A stretch of DNA of 7,829 nucleotides from Polyangiaceae bacterium (GCA_025934595.1 JAICXU010000120.1:1-7829), one strand, 5' to 3'; counted from the first letter of the stretch, positions 1 to 6,493 are shown. A program made the numbers and translations. Notes: generated by a model from the sequence alone, not told the origin.

Positions 1-510
1 AATGTTGAACGTGGCTGTCGTGGGATCACTGCCGACGGTCGCTCCCCAGTGCGTAGCCGACGTCGGCGTGATGAGGCACGAGCCGCACACCGCGCGCGCG
101 CCGGTCGACGTGAACTGCGCGCATTGCGAGGAGTCGGTCCCTGTCGCGCACGCGAAGAAGTTCGTGAAATCGGTGCTGGTGCACACGCCGGCATAAGGAC
201 CGACCGGCGATTTGTACGTCCCGCCCGTGAATCCAGAGAGCGAGCCCGGCTCGCACACGAGCGTCCCGCCGTCGGGAAGAATGACGCGCCCGGCATCGTC
301 GGTCCTCACGCCGCCATCGCTCGTCGTCGACGATCCCGAGTCTCGCTTGGTACCCGAGTCGCGGCGCCCGCTCGAGACGTCGCTATCGCCTCCATCCGCC
401 GCGCCGCCGTTCGAGTCGCTGCTTCCGAAGATGCATGCCGAAAAGAGAAGAGCGGTCGTGGAGAAGATCCCCACCGCGAAGAGGCCCGACAAAGTGCTGG
501 TTTTGCGCAT
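1..510 (-). CDS. Cys-rich putative lipoprotein, N-terminal part only (cut by left edge)
   Basis: This reading frame is open from an ATG at 510 to the window edge (170 codons, no stop), so the C-terminus is missing. The start is supported by AGGAG at 517-521, six bases upstream. Residues 1-26 look like a lipoprotein signal: basic MRK, a hydrophobic stretch, then LFSAC with the lipidated Cys at 26 (Phe at -3 is not ideal). Residues 28-80 are a low-complexity linker rich in Asp, Ser and Gly. From about residue 83 a Cys-rich module begins, with Cys at 86, 110, 121, 130, 142 and 145 (the last two as CxxC) and a Trp-Gly-Ala near residue 155. Such linker-plus-Cys modules recur, from memory, in uncharacterised secreted proteins of Polyangia. 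It is probably anchored in the outer membrane and disulfide-bonded. No function is recognised. It is codirectional with the upstream operon but 153 bases away, so it probably has its own promoter. Confidence 0.75.
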   Translation of the reverse strand, partial: MRKTSTLSGLFAVGIFSTTALLFSACIFGSSDSNGGAADGGDSDVSSGRRDSGTKRDSGSSTTSDGGVRTDDAGRVILPDGGTLVCEPGSLSGFTGGTYKSPVGPYAGVCTSTDFTNFFACATGTDSSQCAQFTSTGARAVCGSCLITPTSATHWGATVGSDPTTATFNI

Positions 511-516
511 GGTGTG

Positions 517-521
517 CTCCT
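517..521 (-). promoter_or_regulatory. Ribosome binding site of the left lipoprotein gene
   Basis: AGGAG on the minus strand lies six bases before the ATG at 510. This is near-ideal spacing. It fixes the start of a frame that runs off the left edge, and supports that frame over the competing ones there. Confidence 0.7.
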
Positions 522-529
522 ACGGGCGC

Positions 530-573
530 GCAGGGGAAAATCTTCCCTCGCGGTCTTCCCGCAGGGGAAGGCC
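530..573. repeat. Cluster of alternating GGGGAA/TTCCC inverted repeats
   Basis: Two direct copies of GCAGGGGAA (530-538 and 561-569) alternate with two copies of TCTTCCC (541-547 and 554-560), so several mutually exclusive hairpins can form. The best is CTTCCC-GCAG-GGGAAG at 555-570; its arms extend to 552-573 with one imperfect pair. A second, GGGAA-AATC-TTCCC, lies just beside it at 533-546. The cluster sits 20-63 bases upstream of the lipoprotein ATG, in its leader or promoter. It could be a regulatory leader structure, an operator, or part of a terminator for the upstream operon. No U-tract follows in the minus-strand direction. Confidence 0.4.
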
Positions 574-627
574 CGAATCGACGCCCGCTCCGACGCGCCA
601 TCCTGGCATTTGATTCAATCACGCGCA

Positions 628-644
628 CGTTTCGCCTCGAAACG
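628..644 (-). terminator. Hairpin after the operon, possible terminator without U-tract
   Basis: A perfect 7-bp stem with a 3-base loop (CGTTTCG-AGG-CGAAACG read on the minus strand) begins 20 bases after the TAG stop of the 612-residue gene. A GC-rich, weaker dyad (CGCC/GGCG, 648-661) lies between. There is no run of U after the stem, so it is either a U-less or Rho-assisted terminator or an mRNA 3'-end stabiliser. The remainder of 574-627 holds only an 11-base palindrome, TGATTCAATCA, at 611-621. Confidence 0.35.
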
Positions 645-663
645 CGCCGCCAACGTCGGCGCG

Positions 664-2502
664 CTACTCGGCGGCGTGCGCCATGTCCTCGCGGACGGCG
701 TTCTTCTTCTTCGCCGCACGTTCCTCACGGAACGCGAGCACGTCTTCGCGAAGACGCTGCGCGACGCTCGGCGCTTCACGCACCGCGCTTTGCACGAGCT
801 CGATCACGACATGCGGCGATTTCTTCGCGAGCTCGGCGCTCTTTGCCGCCGTTCCCGTGAGCCGATCGCGAAGACGCTGCATTGGCGTCTTCTTGATGTA
901 ATCGGCGATCTCCGCCACCGTGTCCGCCGCGACGCCTGCGTACTTGTGCGGCGGCTTGTGCAGACCGCGCGCGAACTTCGGATTCGCTTCGAGGAACGCT
1001 TTCACTTCTTCGCGCGTGAGGCCGTGCTCTTCGAGCGCGCGATCGTATTCCGCGACCGCCGCTTGCTTCGCTTTGAAGAGATACATCTGCACGCGCGAGT
1101 AGAAATTCACGCGACCGTCGCCGCTCGTCTCGACCGGGCAGAAGATGGTTCCGGGGAATTTCTCGGTGATCGCCGACTGCACGCCGTCGGAGACGCCCGC
1201 GGAGGGCATGCAACCGAACGGCTTCACGCTGAGCGTCATGTGCGCTTTGGCGTGCACGACGTTCATGATGAGCTTGCCGACTTCCATGTGGCCTTCGCCG
1301 CCGCGGAGATCGTTGTTGTAATACTCGTGGCTGATCTCGGCGATCGCCTTCATGTCGGGCAGCTTGTAGCCATAGAGACCGACGGAGTGCGCGAAGATCT
1401 GGAAGATCACGCGCACCGCTTTTTCGGCGACGTTCACGGCCACGAGCGTCTTCATCGCGCCGAACGCGCCCGCGCCGTCGAGGCCGTATTTCGCCTTGTC
1501 TTGATGGCGAAGGAACATGCGGTCCTTCGTGTCGTTCTGCGATTCCCAGATCGTGTAGAGGATCCACGCCGTCACGAGCTGGATGTCGCACTCGGCGCCT
1601 TCGCTCTCGAGGAAGCGCTGGAGCTGATAGTTGCCGTCGCCTTCCGTCGTCATCGCCCAGAATTCGCCGATGATCGAGACCTTCGGGATCGCGCGCATCT
1701 TGTCGACTTTGACTGCCTCGAAGAGCGGCTTCGATCGCCAGAGCGCAGCGAGGATGCTCTTGTTGTTGAGCATCGCGTCGTAACAAATCCGCTTCGCTTC
1801 CTCGAGCGCCGCGTCGGTCGCGCCGGCCGTGATCTCGAACGGACGAAGGCGGTAGCCGACGGCGTTGAGCACGTCGCCCGCGATGATGCCGCGGATGATC
1901 GCGAGGAAGAACGCCGGGTTCATTTCGAGACCCGACTCTTCGCCCGTCGCTTGCTTCAAGCCGCCTTTTTGCTGGAAGAGCATCACGCGGAAGCCGTCGA
2001 AGCCGGCGTCACGCAGCGCCTTGCGATATTCGGTGACGTACATGCCGAAGCGACACGGGCCGCACGCGCCAGCCGTGAGGAAGACGTATTTTTTGACGAT
2101 CTCTTCGCTCGTCATGCCGTGCTTGTCGCGCAAGATCGACAGCGTTTGGACGAGATTTCCCACGGTAAAATACGTGGGATTGCATTGTCCGCGATTGCCG
2201 AACTCTTTTCCGTACTGGAGCGCTGCGTTGTTCGGCGGGTCCATCATCTGCACGTTGTAACCAACGCCACGGAGGCCGCCTTCGACGAGGAAGTCGTGCG
2301 CGATGGTGAGGCCGCCGACCAAGATCGTGATCTCCGGCTTCTCGCTCTTCGTGAAGATGAGATCGGCCATGTCCTCGGTCCAATGCTCGTCCTTCGCATC
2401 GAGCCCGAGGCGCTTGCGCTCTTCTTCTTCGAACTTCTTGAGCTCGGCGTCGACATCCAAAATGGGGAGCTTCGTCTTCGATTTGATTTGGATCGTGTTC
2501 AT
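664..2502 (-). CDS. COG3581-type Fe-S protein of the 2-hydroxyacyl-CoA dehydratase / double-cubane superfamily (612 aa)
   Basis: By family this is an electron-accepting Fe-S partner of an HgdC/BadF-type ATPase: a cytoplasmic protein that would take low-potential electrons and help carry out a reductive or radical reaction. Visible Cys motifs are GQCNPTYF (Cys107), GACGPCRFGMYVTEYRKAL (Cys147 and Cys150) and KPFGCMPSAG (Cys431); Cys455 is also present. They are good candidates for cluster ligands. GDVLN, GEFW and GGEGHMEVGKL also look like core family segments. Residues after about 500 form a Lys/Arg/Glu-rich, probably helical extension. I start at the second ATG (2500-2502), because AAGGGG at 2510-2515 lies seven bases before it but only one base from the first ATG (2506-2508). 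The earlier start would give 614 aa and an ATGA overlap with the upstream gene. Either way it is translationally coupled to the 1246-residue ATPase. Superfamily membership is firm; substrate and reaction are unknown. It ends with TAG at 664-666. Confidence 0.9.
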   Translation of the reverse strand: MNTIQIKSKTKLPILDVDAELKKFEEEERKRLGLDAKDEHWTEDMADLIFTKSEKPEITILVGGLTIAHDFLVEGGLRGVGYNVQMMDPPNNAALQYGKEFGNRGQCNPTYFTVGNLVQTLSILRDKHGMTSEEIVKKYVFLTAGACGPCRFGMYVTEYRKALRDAGFDGFRVMLFQQKGGLKQATGEESGLEMNPAFFLAIIRGIIAGDVLNAVGYRLRPFEITAGATDAALEEAKRICYDAMLNNKSILAALWRSKPLFEAVKVDKMRAIPKVSIIGEFWAMTTEGDGNYQLQRFLESEGAECDIQLVTAWILYTIWESQNDTKDRMFLRHQDKAKYGLDGAGAFGAMKTLVAVNVAEKAVRVIFQIFAHSVGLYGYKLPDMKAIAEISHEYYNNDLRGGEGHMEVGKLIMNVVHAKAHMTLSVKPFGCMPSAGVSDGVQSAITEKFPGTIFCPVETSGDGRVNFYSRVQMYLFKAKQAAVAEYDRALEEHGLTREEVKAFLEANPKFARGLHKPPHKYAGVAADTVAEIADYIKKTPMQRLRDRLTGTAAKSAELAKKSPHVVIELVQSAVREAPSVAQRLREDVLAFREERAAKKKNAVREDMAHAAE

Positions 2503-2504
2503 GG

Positions 2505-5500
2505 TCATTCCCCTTCTTGCGCGAACGCTTCCTGATGCATCGGTCCGATTCCAGTGACGATGGGCTCGCTCGCAGCGAGCAGGCTTGACTCGCGTCCAGC
2601 CTGACCGGCAATGCGAACGATGCCGTCTTTCGTTTTCTTCCCGAGCTGCAAGAAGCCGACGCTGCTCTCCGGCTCCGGCGCACGCTTGGGTGCTTCATAC
2701 GCGCGGATCTTTTCGCGCAAAATCTCGAGCTCGCGCGCGATCGCGGGATCGTGCTGTTTTCTCGCTTCGAGCTGCTCTTGGCGGAGCCCGAGGAGCTCGG
2801 CCTTCTTCTTGTCGATCGTATAGAGGAGCTCGGCTTTGCGGCGACCTGCGTCCTCGAGGCGTTCTTCGTGGAGCTTCAAAGCGTGCGCATACGTCTTCAC
2901 GCGAATCTTGATCGAGCCGCCGGGTTTGTTCGCGTCGATATCGTGCAGCGCCGAGTACGGCGTCTTGCTCGCTTGGATGATCGAGTCGATGAGCCCGAAC
3001 GTCGGCGCATCATGACCGCACTTGAAGGAGGAGAGGTCGAGCACGACGACGTTCGGGTGATGCGCCGCAAAAACCGCCGCCCACACTTTCTGCGCGCTGT
3101 TGGCCGAATAGTTTTCCGGCCAGACGTGATTGAGCTCGAGCGGCGACTTGATCGTGCCGGCTTCGAGCTCCTCTTTGAAGTAGCGATCGAGATACTCGCG
3201 CTGCTTCGGGATCGAACGGATACTGAGGATCGGATAGCCGAGGACCTGGAATTCCTCGGGGATTCCGTGATTGAGACCCGGGTCCGAGTGGTACGGGCGA
3301 CCGATCATCAAGATCGCCACGCGGTCCTCCGCTTCGACCGTCTCGAGGATCGCGCGGCCTTTGTCCTGCAGATCATTTTCGAACTGCGTGAGCGCTTTCC
3401 ACGCTTCGGCGCATGCGTGCTCGTTCTCGTCGTCGGTGACGCCGAGCCGCGGGCCGAACGTGTCGAGCATGCGCTTCGCGAGGAGCGTGGGCTCCGCGAA
3501 CGAGAGCGCCGGATCCAAAAACTCGATGCCGCGCTTCGCGAAGAAGTCGACCTCTTTCGTGAACGCGGCCTTCATGACGTCGGGCGCGCCGGCGACGATC
3601 GGGCAGCTCGCGTTGTCCATCGTGTCGGCCACGAACGACTGCACGTGCGTCAGGATCGGAAAGAAAATGTATTTCAGCGGCTTCTTCTCTTCGTGCGCAT
3701 GGAAGAGGAGATGATGGATGTGCGCTTGGGCGACCTTGCTCGGGTAGCACGGGTCGATCGAGCCGTATTTTCCGCCTTCGACCCACATCTCTTCGGTCGT
3801 CTCGTCGCTGAAAACGACGTTCTGCTTCTGGATTCCGATCGACTCGAAGTACGTGCGAAACCACGGCGCCGTCATGTAGACGTTCAACACACGAGGGATG
3901 CCGATGCGCACGCGGCGGCGTGCTTCCCAATTTTCTTTGCTCGCGCGATGGAACGGACGTGACACCTCGATGCGACGCTGGCCGAAGATGCCGCGGCGCA
4001 CTTCCACCGTCTTCAGCGGGGCACCGTCCTCGGGCATCGGCACCGGCTTGAAAAAGTGCATGAACGCGCGCTTCGACTCGTAGTCGACGACGTTCGGGAA
4101 CTGCTTCGCGATCTCTTTGCGATCCTTGACGAGCGCGAGCATCGCTTCGTTCGACTCGACGGTGCCCTTCTCGCACGAGAATCCCGCGATGTAGCGTGAT
4201 GTCGAGCAGTCTTGGCGCTTCGTGTCGATGAACGTGCGTTTGCACTCGTTCGGACAGAAGTGACACACGGTTTCTTCGTCGTTCTTCGTCGTGAACTCGA
4301 GATCGAGCGCGGCTTGAATGCCGATGAATTGGCTCTTTCCCGTGCGTTTCACGACGCGGAGCGTTTCCATCGCCGCGCCGATCGCGCCGGCCTCGCCGGT
4401 GTGCGGATGCACGAACACTTCGGCGCCGGGCACGCGCTCTTTGATGTAGTCGACCTGCGCTTTGACGGCGGCGAGGTTGTATTGCGTGCCACCTTGCAAA
4501 ACGTATTTCGTGCCGAGCGCGGCCATGCGCGGGATCTGCACGACGTACTGCCACACGTTCTTCGGGAGCACCTGCGCGAGGCCCGCGAGCATCTCCTCTT
4601 TCGAGAAGCCTTCCTTCTGGAAGTTGACGCGGTCGGTGTCGAGGAAGACTGCGCACCCGTAGCTGAACTTCGGCGCGAGCTCCGCTTTGAACGCGACGTC
4701 GGCGAACTCGGTGACGGGCACGCCGAACGAATCCGCGGTCGCTTGGAGGAGCATTCCATTTCCGGCCGAGCACGAGTTCGACAAGCGGAAGTTCGCGATG
4801 TCGCCGTTCTTCATGAACAAGACCTTGATGTCTTGTCCGCCGATGTCGCAGATGACGTCGACGTCGCCGAAGAAATGCACGGCGCTCATCATGTGCGCGA
4901 CCGTCTCGACGATGTTCACGTCGGCCTTCACGCATTCTTGTAGAACGTCGGCCGCGTAACCCGTCGCGCCGAAGCCGAGCACCTCGAGCTTTGCGCCTTG
5001 TTTTTCCACGTGATCGCGAAGGCTCGTCAGCAAGTCTTTCGTGTCGACGATCGGATTGCCCTTCGAGAGCTGGTAGGCCTTCGCGAGGATCTTGCCGTCC
5101 TCGCCGACGAGCACGGCCTTCGACGACGTGCTTCCGCCGTCGAGACCGACGACGGCTTTCACGGTCTCGCCAGCCTGGAAGGTCACCGGCTCGAACTTCG
5201 GAATCTTGTAGAGCGCGCGGAAGTCTTCGAGCTCTTGCTCGGTCTTCGAGAGCGGCGGGCCCGCGGATTCGCCGAGACGCGCTTTGCGCCCGTTCGTCAT
5301 GTACTCCTTGAGACCGGCGACTCCGGAGATGACGCCGACCGCTTCTTCTTCGTGCAGGCCGTAGAGCACCGCGCCGAGCGCCGCGTAGTACTGCGAGTTG
5401 TTCGGGACGAAGATGAGCTCTTCGATCGGAACGTCTTGCGGATATTCGTGGCCGCGCTCTTTCCAGATCTGCGGGATGCGCAGGCGCCAGCAATCTTGGA

Positions 5501-6245
5501 GAAACGGCAGATAGGTGTTCGGCCCGCCGAGCAAACACACTTTGTGCTTCAAGGTGCCGCCGCGCGTGAGCACGCTTAGATTCTGGAGAACGATCGCGTC
5601 CGCGAGCGAGCAGAGCACCTCGTTCGCAGGGATGCCGTTCTTGATCAAGTTGACGATGTCGGTCTCGGCGAACACACCGCATTTCGCCGCGACGTGATGC
5701 AGCTTCGAGTCGTCGAAGCGGAGCGTGGTGACGAGCTCCGGCGGCGCGTTCACTTTCAAGAAGCACTTGTCGATCGTCGCGCCGGTGCCCGACGCGCACT
5801 TGTCGTTCATCGAAGCGAGCGCCGTCTTCTCACCGTGCTCGTCTTCTTCGCGCTGCTTCTTCCCTTCCCTGAACATGATGATCTTGGCGTCTTGTCCGCC
5901 GAGCTCGATCACGCTTCCGCAATCCGGATGCAGGTGCTCGACGGCCAACGTGACCGCGTTCACCTCTTGGACGAACTTGCCGCCCGTCGGTGAGCAGAGC
6001 GGACCCGCGCCGGAGCCGGTCAAAAACATTTTCCATCCGCCGCCGCCCTTGTCGACGCCTTGGTCGGGGAACTTGGAGAAGATCTCCTCCATCATCGACA
6101 GCACGTATTCCGGCTGCTTCGTGTGATGGCGCTCGTACTTGGAGAAGAGGATTTCTTTGTTGGCCGGGTTGACCACGACCGCCTTCACGGTCGTCGATCC
6201 GACATCCATTCCGATGATCAGCTGCCGGCCGCCGAAAGTCCCCAT
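2505..6245 (-). CDS. Fused acyl-CoA dehydratase/reductase activase: two BadF/HgdC ASKHA ATPase domains plus DUF2229 (COG3580) domain (1246 aa)
   Basis: Predicted cytoplasmic ATP-driven electron injector. ATPase domain 1 (about residues 8-310) has the phosphate-binding DVGSTTVKA (14-22), a GGQDAK motif near 117, and cluster cysteines in NDKCASGTG (Cys150) and AAKCGVFAE (Cys189). Domain 2 (about 363-640) repeats this with LDGGSTSSKAV (368-378), DIGGQDIKV (467-475), SNSCSAGNG (Cys492) and SYGCAVF (Cys531). A Cys block follows (661, 664, 668, 680, 691; CxxCxxxC). A DUF2229-like domain runs from about 780 to 1105 and includes IGIPRVLNVY, DPCYPSK (Cys833), SCP (Cys881), GRPYH, and FKCGHD (Cys1076). 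A charged coiled coil (about 1115-1182) and a short tail close it. In HgdC the [4Fe-4S] cluster bridges two identical subunits; here the two fused domains could share one cluster. I chose the ATG at 6245 because AGGAG lies nine bases upstream; an in-frame TTG at 6278 lies inside a dyad and has no such site. Plain HgdC is about 260 residues, so this is a large fusion. Its substrate is unknown. Confidence 0.93.
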   Translation of the reverse strand: MGTFGGRQLIIGMDVGSTTVKAVVVNPANKEILFSKYERHHTKQPEYVLSMMEEIFSKFPDQGVDKGGGGWKMFLTGSGAGPLCSPTGGKFVQEVNAVTLAVEHLHPDCGSVIELGGQDAKIIMFREGKKQREEDEHGEKTALASMNDKCASGTGATIDKCFLKVNAPPELVTTLRFDDSKLHHVAAKCGVFAETDIVNLIKNGIPANEVLCSLADAIVLQNLSVLTRGGTLKHKVCLLGGPNTYLPFLQDCWRLRIPQIWKERGHEYPQDVPIEELIFVPNNSQYYAALGAVLYGLHEEEAVGVISGVAGLKEYMTNGRKARLGESAGPPLSKTEQELEDFRALYKIPKFEPVTFQAGETVKAVVGLDGGSTSSKAVLVGEDGKILAKAYQLSKGNPIVDTKDLLTSLRDHVEKQGAKLEVLGFGATGYAADVLQECVKADVNIVETVAHMMSAVHFFGDVDVICDIGGQDIKVLFMKNGDIANFRLSNSCSAGNGMLLQATADSFGVPVTEFADVAFKAELAPKFSYGCAVFLDTDRVNFQKEGFSKEEMLAGLAQVLPKNVWQYVVQIPRMAALGTKYVLQGGTQYNLAAVKAQVDYIKERVPGAEVFVHPHTGEAGAIGAAMETLRVVKRTGKSQFIGIQAALDLEFTTKNDEETVCHFCPNECKRTFIDTKRQDCSTSRYIAGFSCEKGTVESNEAMLALVKDRKEIAKQFPNVVDYESKRAFMHFFKPVPMPEDGAPLKTVEVRRGIFGQRRIEVSRPFHRASKENWEARRRVRIGIPRVLNVYMTAPWFRTYFESIGIQKQNVVFSDETTEEMWVEGGKYGSIDPCYPSKVAQAHIHHLLFHAHEEKKPLKYIFFPILTHVQSFVADTMDNASCPIVAGAPDVMKAAFTKEVDFFAKRGIEFLDPALSFAEPTLLAKRMLDTFGPRLGVTDDENEHACAEAWKALTQFENDLQDKGRAILETVEAEDRVAILMIGRPYHSDPGLNHGIPEEFQVLGYPILSIRSIPKQREYLDRYFKEELEAGTIKSPLELNHVWPENYSANSAQKVWAAVFAAHHPNVVVLDLSSFKCGHDAPTFGLIDSIIQASKTPYSALHDIDANKPGGSIKIRVKTYAHALKLHEERLEDAGRRKAELLYTIDKKKAELLGLRQEQLEARKQHDPAIARELEILREKIRAYEAPKRAPEPESSVGFLQLGKKTKDGIVRIAGQAGRESSLLAASEPIVTGIGPMHQEAFAQEGE
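2510..2515 (-). promoter_or_regulatory. Ribosome binding site that decides between two starts
   Basis: AAGGGG on the minus strand lies within the last codons of the upstream ATPase gene. It is seven bases from the ATG at 2502 and one base from the ATG at 2508. The spacing favours the downstream start, hence a protein two residues shorter than the longest frame. Confidence 0.5.
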
Positions 6246-6254
6246 CCGTGCTCT

Positions 6255-6259
6255 CTCCT
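6255..6259 (-). promoter_or_regulatory. Ribosome binding site of the fused ATPase gene
   Basis: AGGAG on the minus strand, within the longer purine run AGGAGAGAG, lies nine bases before the ATG at 6245. It rules in favour of this ATG over the in-frame upstream TTG at 6276-6278. Confidence 0.7.
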
Positions 6260-6261
6260 GC

Positions 6262-6285
6262 GTCCCGATTGCGGACAACCGGGAC
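6262..6285. promoter_or_regulatory. 24-bp dyad in the leader of the fused ATPase gene
   Basis: The arms GTCCCG-A-TTG and CAA-C-CGGGAC pair at nine of ten positions around a four-base centre (CGGA). In the minus-strand transcript the hairpin would end two bases before the ribosome binding site region. It could be an mRNA leader hairpin (stabilising, or limiting ribosome access) or a second DNA-binding dyad next to operator 1. It does not share the TGACA motif of the TetR-like sites. Confidence 0.5.
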
Positions 6286-6286
6286 T

Positions 6287-6300
6287 AGACGTGCGTGTCA
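6287..6300. promoter_or_regulatory. Putative TetR operator 1, in front of the ATPase operon
   Basis: AGACGTGCGTGTCA matches the ideal palindrome TGACACGCGTGTCA at 11 of 14 bases and operator 2 at 12 of 14. The 11-base string GCGTGTCAGTT (6293-6303) is repeated exactly at 6444-6454 beside the regulator gene. The site lies 42-55 bases upstream of the operon ATG, a place suited to blocking transcription initiation. No good consensus -35/-10 pair is visible for the operon; TATTCA on the minus strand at 6302-6307 is a weak -10 candidate just upstream of the operator. Confidence 0.55.
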
Positions 6301-6435
6301 GTTGAATAGCGTTAGCCGGTTTGGCCGGGATTCGGAAGCTTTTCGTTCTTCACGGCGGAGCCGAAATCGAGCCGATTGATGCGTTTTTCACGGTTTCTCG
6401 GCGCATTCGCGCTCGCACACTGTCCCACCCTTTTC

Positions 6436-6453
6436 ACTGACGCGCGTGTCAGT
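6436..6453. promoter_or_regulatory. Putative TetR operator 2, in front of the regulator
   Basis: ACTGACGCGCGTGTCAGT is an 18-bp palindrome with eight of nine pairs matching. Its core (6438-6451) agrees with TGACACGCGTGTCA at 13 of 14 bases, making it the best of the three copies. It lies 41-58 bases before the GTG start of the TetR gene. Confidence 0.65.
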
Positions 6454-6458
6454 TTCGG

Positions 6459-6472
6459 TGACACGTTTGTCA
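6459..6472. promoter_or_regulatory. Putative TetR operator 3, in front of the regulator
   Basis: TGACACGTTTGTCA has perfect five-base arms and matches the ideal palindrome at 12 of 14 bases. Its centre is 21 bp from that of operator 2, two helical turns, so two dimers could bind on the same DNA face. It overlaps a possible -35 (GTGACA, 6458-6463) whose -10 partner would be TATTTC (6482-6487, 18-bp spacer), which suggests autorepression. Confidence 0.6.
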
Positions 6473-6493
6473 GTAAGCTGGTATTTCCGTGGC

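Noticed and set aside
49..2535. 828-codon open frame on the plus strand
   Set aside because: It is antisense to the COG3581-type gene. Its product is very rich in Arg, His, Glu and Leu with no domain, as expected for a mirror frame in GC-rich coding DNA. The minus-strand frame has clear family motifs.
2751..3962. 403-codon plus-strand frame, with a further 243-codon one at 4212-4943
   Set aside because: Both are antisense to the fused ATPase and have Arg/Glu/Val-rich composition without recognisable domains.
3373..5799. 808-codon open frame on the minus strand in another phase
   Set aside because: It lies wholly inside the fused ATPase gene and encodes an Arg-rich, motif-free product. It is a shadow of the real frame.
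6246..6278. TTG start at 6278 adding 11 residues to the fused ATPase
   Set aside because: It falls inside the 24-bp dyad and has no ribosome binding site, while the ATG at 6245 has AGGAG nine bases upstream and leads directly into the ATPase fold.
6446..6493. Longer TetR start at the GTG at 6446
   Set aside because: The extra 16 residues are not family-like, and the codon lies within the operator 2 palindrome.
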